Below, in pieces: positions 17,795 through 25,712 of a stretch of DNA of 64,000 nt (positions are counted from its first letter, which is position 1; every line of letters starts with the position of its first letter). The notes beneath the pieces are model-generated. The model made no database searches and was not told where the DNA came from. It was given only the letters and a program-made list of their open reading frames with translations. The DNA is from Arthrobacter sp. MAHUQ-56 (lineage in GTDB: Bacteria > Actinomycetota > Actinomycetes > Actinomycetales > Micrococcaceae): contig NZ_JAIFZQ010000008.1 in NCBI RefSeq assembly GCF_019710585.1, forward strand, positions 248,001 to 312,000, read 5' to 3'. The position numbers and the translations under genes were made by a program.

Positions 17795-17828
17795 CACAGC
17801 CGGCCCCGCTTTTGCGGAGCCGGCTGTG
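17795..17828. terminator. bidirectional hairpin between convergent genes
   Basis: CACAGCCGGC (17795-17804) pairs with GCCGGCTGTG (17819-17828), and an inner CCGC/GCGG stem encloses TTTT. It separates the LysR-like gene from the convergent DUF3618 gene. There is no strong T-run. Confidence 0.55.
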
Positions 17829-17844
17829 TCAATTTCGCCCTGGT

Positions 17845-18507
17845 TTAGGTGTTTTGGACGTTGTCTTTGGCGTCGGTGGCGCGGTCTTTGACGTCGGTGG
17901 CGGCTGTTTGGCCTTCGGCTTTGACGTTTTGGGCGGCGTCGGTGGCGGTGGCTTTGACGTTTTCCATGGCTTCCTGGGCGGGTTCCTTGAGGTCCTGGGC
18001 CATGTTTTTCGCGGCGTCGGTGAGTTCGTGGGCCAGGGGCTGGGCTGCGGTTTTGAGTTGGTCCGCGGCTTCGCGTTCTTTCTGGCTTGGCGGGATCAGG
18101 GAGGAGACGAGCAGGCCGGCGCCGAAGGCGATCAGGCCGGCGGCCAGGGGGTTGCCCTGGGTTTTGGCTTTGACCTGGTCGGGGGTGTGGGAGACGGCCT
18201 GGCCGGCGTCGGTGAGTTTGGCCGAGACGGTGTCTTTGGCGTCGTGGAGGCTGTCTCCGGCGTTGTGCAGGGCGTTGGTGGTGTGGCCTGCGCCGGTGGT
18301 GGTGGTGTCGTGGACTTTGGTGGTGGCGGTGTCGGCTGCGCCCATGATTTTCTCCTTGACTCCGGTGACGGCGTCGCGGACCTTGTCGGTCTGGCGGTGG
18401 ACGATGTTGGACGGGGTGACCTTGTCGGCGACGGCGTCCACGTTGGTGCCCAGGCGGGCACGGGTGGCTTCTATGTCTGCGCGGATGACGTCGGGGTTCT
18501 CGCTCAT
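17845..18507 (-). CDS. DUF3618 protein, membrane-associated stress protein
   Basis: A 220-residue protein with an N-terminal DUF3618 segment (PDVIRADIEATRARLGTNVDAVADKV), long amphipathic Ala/Thr/Lys-rich helices, one membrane segment at about 124-141 (AAGLIAFGAGLLVSSLI) and a C-terminal helical repeat with AxDAKD/VKD-type units. The helical repeats resemble LEA or YtxH-type stress proteins. It is the last of three genes linked by ATGA and GTGA overlaps. Its sequence uses more AAA, ACA and T-ending codons than its neighbours. The role is probably envelope protection; this is inferred. Confidence 0.8.
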   Translation of the reverse strand: MSENPDVIRADIEATRARLGTNVDAVADKVTPSNIVHRQTDKVRDAVTGVKEKIMGAADTATTKVHDTTTTGAGHTTNALHNAGDSLHDAKDTVSAKLTDAGQAVSHTPDQVKAKTQGNPLAAGLIAFGAGLLVSSLIPPSQKEREAADQLKTAAQPLAHELTDAAKNMAQDLKEPAQEAMENVKATATDAAQNVKAEGQTAATDVKDRATDAKDNVQNT

Positions 18508-18935
18508 CGGTTTACCTCACCTGGTTTTAGGGTTGGGGGGATTTCGGAGAGTGTTTCGCTGGTTTGGGGCAGGCCTTTGATCTCTTTGAGTTCCTTGCGG
18601 CCGATGCTGGCCAGGACCGCGGCGGTGATGGCCCAGATGACGGCGACGATCAGCGCGGCCCAGCCCAGGGGCATGAGGGCGCCGAGGGCGAACATCAGGG
18701 CCAGGGAGAGGAAGAGCAGGACGAAGTGTCCGCCGACGCCGGCGCCGGCGAGCATGCCGGCGCCTTTCCCGGCGCGGGTGGCTGACTGTTTGGCTTCGGC
18801 CTTGGCCAGTTCCACTTCCTGGCGCATCAGGGTGGACAGGTCCCGGGTGACGTCCCCGAGCAGTTCGCCCAGCGAGGCGGTATCGGCCTTCAGGTGCGCC
18901 GCACTCGGCGGCGTCTCAGGAATCTGGCTGCTCAC
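18504..18935 (-). CDS. holin superfamily III-like (Actinobacterial Holin-X/DUF1469) membrane protein
   Basis: A 143-residue protein: a soluble helix with ELLGDVTRDLSTLMRQEVELAKAEAK, two adjacent membrane helices at about 63-85 and 89-112, and a short basic tail. It belongs to the family often annotated as phage holin but found in bacterial chromosomes together with DUF3618 and YtxH-like genes. The GTG start at 18935 overlaps the previous stop (GTGA), and its stop overlaps the next ATG. No phage genes are nearby, so a membrane-structure or stress role is more likely than lysis. Confidence 0.8.
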   Translation of the reverse strand: MSSQIPETPPSAAHLKADTASLGELLGDVTRDLSTLMRQEVELAKAEAKQSATRAGKGAGMLAGAGVGGHFVLLFLSLALMFALGALMPLGWAALIVAVIWAITAAVLASIGRKELKEIKGLPQTSETLSEIPPTLKPGEVNR

Positions 18936-19792
18936 AGCTGGCGTCCTTCCCTCGGTCCTCCCGTGCCGAACGGCTCCTCGCCGGGGGCGTAGACACCGTT
19001 CTCGGCGCGGTAGGGATCGTCCTCGTAGCGCAGGGGCGTATCTTCGGCGGTGCCGGCCGGCAAAGTGCTGGTGGAGACAGGCGGTGCGCTGCTGACGACC
19101 GGTTCGTCGAAGAGGTCGTCCGTGCCGGCCGCATAGACGGATTCATTGTGGATCGGAGCCACCGGCGCGGAGTGCCTGGGCTGCGGCTGCTGCGTCCGGG
19201 CGGCCTGGACCTGACCCTGGGCTTCGGGGGCTCCGGCGGTGAGGCCGCGGGTGAGGCGCCCGGCGAGGACGCCGGCGCCGGCGGCGAGGAGCAGGAACGT
19301 GCCGGGGCGGTTGCGGGCAAACCGCTGGACTTCAGTGAGCAGGTCGCCCGGTTCGCGGTTTTCCAGCCAGGTGGCCATCGACGAGGTGCGCTCGGCCGCC
19401 TGGCGGATCAGGTCGCCGGCGACGCCCTGCTGGTCAGGGGCGCTGGCCATGCTGTGCAGCTGGCTGGAGATGTTGCGGATGCCTTCGGCCGCCTTCTGCT
19501 GCTGGGTGCCGGCCTGGCTGGTCAACCCCGCGCGGGCCTGGTGCAGCAGGTCCTGCGCGCCGGCCTTTGCCTCGGAAGCAACATTCGCGGCTTCCTCTTT
19601 CGCCGTCTGGGCAACGTTCTGGGCGGCGGATGCGGCCTCCCCGGCTACGTTCGAGGCTTCTTCCCTGTTCCCTGCTGCATCCGATGGGTAAGCGGCGTGC
19701 TGCGGGCTTACTCCTGCTTCGCCATAGGACTGTGTGCCGTATGGGTCAGTGGTGGTGGGGGTGGGAGTCTGGGGCCATTGGTTCTCTGTCAT
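18932..19792 (-). CDS. helical membrane-associated stress-operon protein
   Basis: First gene of the three-gene operon, 286 residues. The N-terminus is Pro/Thr/Tyr-rich and disordered, followed by a long Ala/Glu/Gln-rich helical region with repeated AxNVAxEA-type units (about 45-85), a predicted amphipathic domain with SMATWLENREPGDLLTEVQRFARNRPGTF and one membrane helix at about 166-181. The C-terminal hundred residues are disordered and acidic. The layout recalls nutrient-deprivation-induced and YtxH-like proteins. A MarR-type box covers its predicted transcription start, so MarR probably represses the operon. Confidence 0.75.
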   Translation of the reverse strand: MTENQWPQTPTPTTTDPYGTQSYGEAGVSPQHAAYPSDAAGNREEASNVAGEAASAAQNVAQTAKEEAANVASEAKAGAQDLLHQARAGLTSQAGTQQQKAAEGIRNISSQLHSMASAPDQQGVAGDLIRQAAERTSSMATWLENREPGDLLTEVQRFARNRPGTFLLLAAGAGVLAGRLTRGLTAGAPEAQGQVQAARTQQPQPRHSAPVAPIHNESVYAAGTDDLFDEPVVSSAPPVSTSTLPAGTAEDTPLRYEDDPYRAENGVYAPGEEPFGTGGPREGRQL

Positions 19793-19849
19793 CTTCGCTC
19801 TCTTTCAGAAAGGGTTAGCTGGCGATCAAGAACCAGCAGTGCTGGCAAC

Positions 19850-19869
19850 TTAGTAAGCAAGGTTACTAA
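19850..19869 (-). promoter_or_regulatory. MarR-type box B at the stress-operon promoter
   Basis: The site reads TTAGTAAGCA followed by AGGTTACTAA, an 18 of 20 match to the local consensus. On the minus strand TTGCAA (19904-19899) and TAGTAT (19879-19874) predict a start near 19867, inside the box. Spacing between the hexamers is 19 bases, a little long. Confidence 0.72.
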
Positions 19870-19960
19870 TTAGATACTAAGCACACTTTCCATTTCGATT
19901 GCAAGGGATGCCGCACTCTTTTCACATTGGCGGCACGACGCGGGCGGGCGCACCGAGTGG

Positions 19961-20004
19961 ATAGTAAGCCTACTTGCAAATATGATGCTAAGCATGCTTA
20001 TTGT
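19961..20004 (+). promoter_or_regulatory. marR promoter with two MarR-type boxes (C1, C2)
   Basis: Box C1 (19961-19980) matches the consensus at 15 of 20 positions and box C2 (19985-20004) at 14 of 20, with the central TAAGCATGCTTA a perfect 12-bp palindrome. TGGATA (19958-19963) and TATGAT (19981-19986), 17 bases apart, predict transcription from about 19993, the centre of C2. This arrangement fits autorepression. Confidence 0.68.
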
Positions 20005-20069
20005 AGAAGGGTAGCGACGCATGAAGGGGTCACACCCGTACTTCGCCCACTACAGGAAGGCCGCGGCCG

Positions 20070-20603
20070 ATGACCAGCAATCTCGATCCGGATGCCCGGA
20101 GCAGCTACCGCCTGATTACTTTGGCGGCGCGCCTGATCCAGCGGCGGCAGGACGATGCCCTGGCGCCGCTTGGATTGACCCGCGCCGCCGTTATCGCCTT
20201 GGAGGGGCTGACGGACGGACCACTGAACCAGGAGCAGCTCGCCGACACCATCCGCGTCCAAAGCCAGACGTTGGGCCGGGTCCTTACCAGGCTGGAAGCG
20301 GCCGGACTTATCACCAGGACCCGCCAGGCAAGCGACCGGAGGCAACTGAAGGTCGAGCTGACGGAGGCGGGCGCGAGTGCCGTCGACGCAGCCAGGCAGG
20401 CGGAGATCAATGCCTATCCGGATGATCCCGAAATCGCCTGGAAGGCCCTCCGCGATGAGCTGACCAAATTCGTGCGTGCCGTACCGCTCAACCGTGATAC
20501 GGGCGTTGTCCCTTTTGTGGCGCCCGAACATCGGGCCGGACACCGGCCTCAGGCGGGCCGGTCAAGTGGCCTGCGGGCCAGCGATCAGCCCCACCAGAGT
20601 TGA
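20070..20603 (+). CDS. MarR-family transcriptional regulator
   Basis: Winged-helix regulator of 177 residues. The core (about 10-140) shows the MarR pattern: a dimer helix (RLITLAARLIQRRQDDALAPLGLT), recognition helix (QEQLADTIRVQSQTLGRVLTRLEAAGL) and the wing (RTRQASDRRQLKVELTEAG). The C-terminal 35 residues are a disordered, basic extension. Four similar palindromes, two in its own promoter, one in the divergent membrane-stress operon and one before a flavin-protein gene, are likely targets. The ATG at 20070 has GGAAGG about 14 bases upstream, a loose fit. Confidence 0.88.
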   Translation: MTSNLDPDARSSYRLITLAARLIQRRQDDALAPLGLTRAAVIALEGLTDGPLNQEQLADTIRVQSQTLGRVLTRLEAAGLITRTRQASDRRQLKVELTEAGASAVDAARQAEINAYPDDPEIAWKALRDELTKFVRAVPLNRDTGVVPFVAPEHRAGHRPQAGRSSGLRASDQPHQS

Positions 20604-20612
20604 CGCAATCCA

Positions 20613-20648
20613 GAAGCGGGGCCGGCCCATGCCGGCCGGCCCCGCTTC
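20613..20648. terminator. bidirectional hairpin after marR
   Basis: GAAGCGGGGCCGGC (20613-20626) pairs perfectly with its reverse complement at 20635-20648 around an eight-base loop, between marR and a convergent small gene. It lacks a T-run but is very stable. Confidence 0.6.
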
Positions 20649-20652
20649 GCTG

Positions 20653-20940
20653 CTACCCGTTGTCCTGTTGGCCTTCCTCCAGCAAACCGCGTTGGGCCAG
20701 GTCCGCCTCCTCCGCGGCTTCGGGCGGAAGGGGGTCTGTGGCCGGCGGGACGTCGCTGGGTGCATAGTCGGCCAGTCCTGCCGCTACCCTTTCCTGCTCG
20801 GCCGCCTTCTGGTAATCGTCGTCGTCAATCACTTCGGGCATCTTGCCGTGCCCGGTGCGGGTGGGGTTCGGAAGTGCATCTTCCTCCGGGACCATCACGC
20901 TCCCCAGGACGTCATCAGTGTTTTCATCTGCAGTGCTCAT
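20653..20940 (-). CDS. small acidic hypothetical protein, 95 residues
   Basis: Not recognised. It is strongly acidic and Pro/Ala-rich, with a central VIDDDDYQKAAEQERVAAGLADYAPS segment, and is probably disordered. GAAGG ten bases upstream of the ATG at 20940 gives a reasonable ribosome site. It lies 42 bases downstream of, and in the same direction as, the eRF1-like gene, so the two may be co-transcribed. Confidence 0.65.
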   Translation of the reverse strand: MSTADENTDDVLGSVMVPEEDALPNPTRTGHGKMPEVIDDDDYQKAAEQERVAAGLADYAPSDVPPATDPLPPEAAEEADLAQRGLLEEGQQDNG

Positions 20941-20982
20941 GGTGCACCTTCCCTTCGGTAGCTTTCCTGCTTGGCAGGGCGC

Positions 20983-22143
20983 TTAGGACTCCGGTACCTG
21001 GGGCCCCGTGGACCAGCGCAGCACGGCCGCGGCATCCGCGCCGTCGGGCAGGACCGGTCCGGGAACCAGAAGGACCTCGGCATCTGTCAACGCCGCCGCC
21101 CGCAGCAGTGCCGCGGGCGCGGGAACCTTTCCCAGAATGCCTGCAGCCAACGTCTCTTCTTCGCCCAGGGCAACCCACGGTTCCGCGTCCAGGGCCAGCA
21201 AGGTCCGCTCGGACAGGGCCGCATCATCCAGGATCAGGACCTCGGCCTGCGCCTGCTGCAACGCGTGGACCACGGCCCCGATGCCGACGGCCGACTCCGG
21301 GTTCCCCTGGCCCTCCTGCACGGCCAGCCGGTCCATCACATCCTGCTGCCCGGCAGCCCAAAGTTCAGCCACCCGCTGGTTGACCTGGTCCTCGAGGTTG
21401 GCGCTGTCCGCCCCGGCGGTGTGGGTGTGGGAATCCACTTCGGACACGAGCGCCCGGCTCGCATCGGACAGCTGGTCCCGGACCAACCCCCGGGCGCGGA
21501 TGTCGCCGGCGAGGACAATCAGGCGGGCGCCGCTGGCCCTGGCCACCCTGTCTATTTCCCCTGCCACTTCATCCGCATTACGGCGCCAGACATCCTCCGT
21601 GTGGTGCTGGAATCGCAGTTCCGACCAGCCGCCTCCGTGGAACTTGTGGACGTGTTCGGTTTCGCCCTCCACCTCCTGGACAGCGGCGGGTCCGCCGGCG
21701 CCGGCGCGGTACAACCGGATTTCACCGTGCTCCCGGCTTACTTCCGCCACGACGTAGGGGAACTCTCCAGGGCGGTGCTTGACCACGGGCAACAGGTCCG
21801 GGACCGGGCTGACCAGCACGCGCTCCGGCAACACCTGCCTTCCCGGAAGCACTTCATTGAGTACGGCCCTGCCCTGGTGCACCAGGACATAGCGGGAAAC
21901 CGGGGCAGGAACTCCCGCCGCGGGCTTGAGTGCCTGCTCCATGGCGTCCATGTCCGCCGCAGTCGCGCCCTGGGCTTCGAGCTGCGCGCGCACGTTTCCC
22001 GGCCTGACGTCGCCGGCCTCCAGTGTGTCCACTGTTCCGGTTCCGGCGTCGACGTACGCCGTGCACCAGGGTCCGGCCAGGCGGCACAGGTCCGCATATG
22101 CCTTCAGGCTGGAGCCGCTGTTGGTGCTGCCTCGTTCTGCCAT
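20983..22143 (-). CDS. bacterial eRF1-like protein (Rv2629/baeRF family, Vms1-like)
   Basis: A 386-residue protein of the archaeal/bacterial release-factor-1-like group. The order is an N-terminal domain (WCTAYVDAGTGTVDTLEAG), a middle domain with HVHKFHGGGWSELRFQHHTEDVWRRNA (read in parts), which carries the family-typical H-K-x-H-G-G-G-W block, the strand ARLIVLAGDIRARGLVRDQL and a C-terminal L7Ae-like domain (EVLILDDAAL). Relatives are linked to dormancy in mycobacteria and to peptidyl-tRNA hydrolysis on stalled ribosomes in eukaryotes (Vms1/ANKZF1). The start is firm: AAGGAGA lies eight bases upstream of the ATG. Confidence 0.85.
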   Translation of the reverse strand: MAERGSTNSGSSLKAYADLCRLAGPWCTAYVDAGTGTVDTLEAGDVRPGNVRAQLEAQGATAADMDAMEQALKPAAGVPAPVSRYVLVHQGRAVLNEVLPGRQVLPERVLVSPVPDLLPVVKHRPGEFPYVVAEVSREHGEIRLYRAGAGGPAAVQEVEGETEHVHKFHGGGWSELRFQHHTEDVWRRNADEVAGEIDRVARASGARLIVLAGDIRARGLVRDQLSDASRALVSEVDSHTHTAGADSANLEDQVNQRVAELWAAGQQDVMDRLAVQEGQGNPESAVGIGAVVHALQQAQAEVLILDDAALSERTLLALDAEPWVALGEEETLAAGILGKVPAPAALLRAAALTDAEVLLVPGPVLPDGADAAAVLRWSTGPQVPES

Positions 22144-22245
22144 GACGATCTCCTTCGCGCGTGAGTGGTATCACAGGCTCTTGTCCGTCATTTCAAGGTA
22201 GTACTCGAGGACTGCAGGCTGAAGGGGCTTCCGTCCCCTTCCTTG

Positions 22246-22578
22246 TCACTCCCGGCAGGCGTCCTTAAGGGCCTTGACCGAGTCAGCGGGCACCTGGTCG
22301 CCGGATGCCGCAATCTCGCCCAACGGCGTCGTAATTTCCGCCGGAACCCCGGCCGTCCGCGCGGCAGAAACGAGCCCTGCCAGCGCCTGCTTGTCCTCCA
22401 CGCTGACCAGTCCGTCCTGGATGACCGCGCAAATCTGCCGGTTGACTTCCTGTGCGGCGGCGGAGGCGGCCTTGGACGCGGCGTCGCTGGCCGCAGTTCC
22501 GGCCGCTTCCCCGGCCGCGCCGCAGCCGGTCAGCAGCAGGATGGATGTGGCAAACAGGACGGCGAGGCGGCGGGTCAT
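22246..22578 (-). CDS. small lipoprotein, function unknown
   Basis: A 110-residue secreted protein with a lipoprotein signal (MTRRLAVLFATSILLLTGC; modified Cys at 19). The mature part is Ala-rich and helical with two other cysteines (QICAVI and the C-terminal DACRE), which could form a disulfide. An open frame extends upstream to 22806, but the signal peptide fixes the ATG at 22578. It sits ten bases downstream of the alditol oxidase stop and may be co-transcribed. Confidence 0.78.
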   Translation of the reverse strand: MTRRLAVLFATSILLLTGCGAAGEAAGTAASDAASKAASAAAQEVNRQICAVIQDGLVSVEDKQALAGLVSAARTAGVPAEITTPLGEIAASGDQVPADSVKALKDACRE

Positions 22579-22588
22579 GAATCCCAGC

Positions 22589-23839
22589 CTACCGGGGCAC
22601 TGCCACACCCAGGATGCTGTCCAGCAGCCCGTTCCGGAATTTCCCTTCTGGATCGCCGGCCGCTGCAAACGAACGGAAGTCGGCGAAGCGGGGGTAGAGC
22701 TTCTCCCAGTCATAGCCGTCAGGGGAGAAGAGCTTGCCCCAGTGCGGACGTGCGCCGAAGGGCCGCAACGCAGCTTCCAGCTCCGGAAGGAAAGCCTCCA
22801 CCTCACGCTGCAGCGGCTTCCAGGTGAAATGCAGTGCGACGCTCTGTTGCCGGTAGAACGGACTCAGCCAGAACTCATCGGCCGCACCCGTGCGTACCTC
22901 CGAAACGAAGAGCAGGGGCGCAAGCCGGTCCGCGAGGGCCCGGACCGCCTGCAGGGCGGCGGGGGCGTGTGCCAGGGGGAGGATGAACTCGCTTTGCAGT
23001 TCTTCGCCCTTGCTCGGAGTGAACTCGTGGCGGAAGTGCGGCAACCGGTCCAGCCACAGCCCGGGCTCGTCCAGCTGCAGGGTGCAGTTCTCCGCAGACA
23101 TCTCGGGCAGCGGATGCCGCGGACGCTGGGCCGGGGTGGCACCAAAGAACTCCTGGAGCGGGGGTTCCCCATCCAGGGCCTTGAGCCAGACCTGGCTGAT
23201 CGTCTCCCCGGCATAGTCGGTGAAGAGGCTGACGCTGTAGGCGCTGGAAAGTATGGCGTTGAGTTTCTCCAGGGCGCGTTCCCACGGCAGGTCCTCCAGG
23301 ACCCGCTGGCGCATCCGGAAGCTGGGACGCACCGCCAGTTCCAGGCCGGTCACGATGCCCAGGGCACCGAGGCCCACCACGCTGGCAAGGAAATCCCCGC
23401 CGTCCGCCCGCGAGAGGGTCACCTGCTCCCCGGAGGCCCTGACCAGGTCGATCGACTCGACCGCACCGGCAAGGGAAGGGTTGTTGACGCCGGAGCCGTG
23501 GGTGCCGGTCTGCACCGCGCCCGCCACCGAGATGTGCGGCAGCGAGGCCAGGTTGTGGATGGCAAAGCCGGACTTCTCGAGAACCCGGCACAGCGCCCCG
23601 TAGCTCACGCCGCCGCTGACACGCACGGTTTTACGCTCCCGGTCCAGCTCCACCTGCTGCGGCAGGGCATCCAGTAGAACGTGGACCCCGTCCGTGTCCC
23701 CCACGGTGTTGAAGGAGTGCCGGGACCCGAGCGCCTTGATCCGGTCTGAGCGGGCCACCAGCTCTGCCAGTTCAGCCACGGACTCCGGCCGCTGGATGTC
23801 GGCCGAGGCGTATTCAAGGTTTCCTGCCCAGTTCTTCAT
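22589..23839 (-). CDS. aldO: alditol oxidase (xylitol/sorbitol oxidase family)
   Basis: FAD-linked oxidase of 416 residues in the VAO family. It closely follows Streptomyces AldO as I remember it: NWAGN at the start, GSRHSFN with the FAD-linked His at 41, NLASLPHISVAGAVQTGTHGSG, the SAYSVSLFTDY segment, LPHFRHEFTPSKG and the C-terminal ARPHWGK. These enzymes oxidise the terminal hydroxyl of xylitol, sorbitol or similar polyols to the aldehyde with oxygen, producing H2O2. It is cytoplasmic with no signal peptide. The ATG at 23839 is the only sensible start. Confidence 0.87.
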   Translation of the reverse strand: MKNWAGNLEYASADIQRPESVAELAELVARSDRIKALGSRHSFNTVGDTDGVHVLLDALPQQVELDRERKTVRVSGGVSYGALCRVLEKSGFAIHNLASLPHISVAGAVQTGTHGSGVNNPSLAGAVESIDLVRASGEQVTLSRADGGDFLASVVGLGALGIVTGLELAVRPSFRMRQRVLEDLPWERALEKLNAILSSAYSVSLFTDYAGETISQVWLKALDGEPPLQEFFGATPAQRPRHPLPEMSAENCTLQLDEPGLWLDRLPHFRHEFTPSKGEELQSEFILPLAHAPAALQAVRALADRLAPLLFVSEVRTGAADEFWLSPFYRQQSVALHFTWKPLQREVEAFLPELEAALRPFGARPHWGKLFSPDGYDWEKLYPRFADFRSFAAAGDPEGKFRNGLLDSILGVAVPR

Positions 23840-23939
23840 TGAGTGTGGCTTTCGGGTCGGGTTGGCGTTCGGGTCCCTCCTATGTCAGCGCTCACAACCA
23901 CGCCTGTCAAGGAGTTTCCACTGGCTGGGCGGCCGCTCC

Positions 23940-25712
23940 TCAGGCTCCGGGGGACCGCTCCGGGGCTGTGGTGCGGGGCGGCGGGACGCGGCGGCTCCCG
24001 GTTGCCTCGAAGGCCGCCGCCAGATGCAGCAGGTGGGTGTCGCTGTAGGCCCGGCCGGCAATGGTCAGGCCCACGGGCATGTGGATGTCACGTGCGATAC
24101 CCATCGGAACGGTGACCGTTGGGATACCGAGATGGCGGGGGACGAGGTTCCCGTTGGACACCCACACGCCGTTCCGCCATGCCAGGTCGGCGGAGGCTTC
24201 ATTCGTGTCCGCATCGGCCGGACCGATGTCTGCGGCGGCAGGAAACACCACGGCGTCCAGGCCCAGCCGGTCCATCCATTCCTCCAGGTCCACCCGGCGC
24301 GTCTCCTCAAGCCCCTTCAGCCCTTCTTCAAGGTGGGGAATGTCCGTCAGCCCCGGTACTCCGTGTTCCCGGATCCATGCGGGATAGTCGCCGATGTCGT
24401 CGTCGAATCCGTCGTACCGGTCCGGCAACGATCCCGCCGGGGCCGGGAAGATCGCGGCGCCGTCCACGTCGCCCAGTCGGTTGAGCGCAGGGTCCCCATT
24501 GGCCTCAAGGAAGTCGTTCCACGCCCACGCCGAGAGGTCCACGATCTCGCGCCGGAGGTACTCAGCGGACACCAGTCCGCGCGTGGCGATGGTGGGCGCA
24601 CCCGGACGGTCGCCTTCGTAGTTGGACACCACCGGAAAATCGACGTCCACCACTTCGGCGCCCGCGGCTTCGAGGTCCCGGCGCGCTGCCTCCCACAGTT
24701 CGATGATGGAGGCGCGGGTTTCGATGCGTTGTCCCGTGGGGCCGCCGATACCCGGTGCCGCCGCCGTCCCGGCCTCCGTGTCCGCGTTGATGTACATGCG
24801 GGGGATGCCCAGGCGTTTGCCCGCCAGCACACCTTTGGCTGCAGCAGCGTCGGGGACGGCCAGGTCAAGGTACGACGGCGGCCGGACGGCGGATGCCGGG
24901 GGGACCGGGATCCACGGCTGGACGCGCCAGAAATCCCCGCGTGCTTCGGGATCGTCCGCCACCACGGCGTCCAGGACTTCCAGGAGGTCCGGCATGGTCC
25001 GGGCATGGGGAACCACCACGTCCATGGTGGGCACCAGCGGCCAGTTGCCGCGAACGGAGATGACGCCCCGGGAGGGAGTGTAGGCGCACAGGGCATTGTT
25101 CGACGCCGGAGCGCGTCCGGAGGACCAGGTTTCCTCCGCCAGGCCAAAGGCAGCAAAGCTCGCAGCCGTCGCGGTGCCTGAACCGTTGGAGGATCCGGAA
25201 GCGAACGCAGCCGTGAGGAAATCCGCGCTGTACGGGCTCTCAGCCCGGCCATATACCCCGCGCTGCATACCTCCGTTGGCCATCGGGGGCATGTTGGTCA
25301 GCCCGAGCAGGATGGCCCCGCCGGCGCGCAGCCGCTCGATGGTGAAGGCGTCCTTCTGCGCCACCAGGTCCTTGAAGGCCGGCGAACCCGCAGCAACGGT
25401 AAGCCCGCGCGCCTGGTAGCTGTCCTTGGCCGTATAGGGAATGCCGTCCAGGGGGCCCAGGGTGAAACCCGCGGCACGGCGCCGGTCGGAAGCCTGCGCC
25501 TCCGCCATGGCTTCCGGATTCATCACGACCACCGAGTTGAGGCATATGCCGGAGGAGTCATACTTCTCTATGCGCTCCAGGTACAGGCGCACCAGCTCTT
25601 CGCTGGTTACCTCGCCCGCTTCCAGGGCGGCCCGGAGCCGTGCGATGCCCGCCTCCACCACGTTGAATGTGCCCGGAGCAGCCTGCGTCCGGGTCTGCTC
25701 GGCGAGCCTCAT
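23940..25712 (-). CDS. amidase-signature enzyme, candidate N-carbamoylputrescine amidohydrolase
   Basis: A 590-residue amidase-signature (AS) protein. The catalytic lysine is in GIPYTAKDS (K96), the cis-Ser region is ASGSSNGSGTATAAS (about 171-185), and the nucleophile region reads EETWSSGRAPAS, with S198 at the position of the usual nucleophile but Trp-Ser replacing the common Asp-Gly. It overlaps the agmatine deiminase stop by four bases (ATGA), so the two are translationally coupled. That pairing makes N-carbamoylputrescine, the deiminase product, the most economical substrate, although this step is normally done by a nitrilase-type enzyme (AguB). The substrate is an inference; the family is not. 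Confidence 0.85.
   Translation of the reverse strand: MRLAEQTRTQAAPGTFNVVEAGIARLRAALEAGEVTSEELVRLYLERIEKYDSSGICLNSVVVMNPEAMAEAQASDRRRAAGFTLGPLDGIPYTAKDSYQARGLTVAAGSPAFKDLVAQKDAFTIERLRAGGAILLGLTNMPPMANGGMQRGVYGRAESPYSADFLTAAFASGSSNGSGTATAASFAAFGLAEETWSSGRAPASNNALCAYTPSRGVISVRGNWPLVPTMDVVVPHARTMPDLLEVLDAVVADDPEARGDFWRVQPWIPVPPASAVRPPSYLDLAVPDAAAAKGVLAGKRLGIPRMYINADTEAGTAAAPGIGGPTGQRIETRASIIELWEAARRDLEAAGAEVVDVDFPVVSNYEGDRPGAPTIATRGLVSAEYLRREIVDLSAWAWNDFLEANGDPALNRLGDVDGAAIFPAPAGSLPDRYDGFDDDIGDYPAWIREHGVPGLTDIPHLEEGLKGLEETRRVDLEEWMDRLGLDAVVFPAAADIGPADADTNEASADLAWRNGVWVSNGNLVPRHLGIPTVTVPMGIARDIHMPVGLTIAGRAYSDTHLLHLAAAFEATGSRRVPPPRTTAPERSPGA

Noticed and set aside
18504..18935. Holin-like gene as a sign of a prophage
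   Set aside because: No integrase, terminase, capsid or lysin gene is nearby, and the gene is coupled to DUF3618-type genes in an ordinary chromosomal operon.
23840..23939. tRNA-like 3' end (GGCGTTCGGGTCCC) upstream of the alditol oxidase gene
   Set aside because: The bases flanking the TTCGGGT loop do not pair, and no acceptor, D or anticodon stem can be drawn; it is not a tRNA and no duplicated attachment site was seen.
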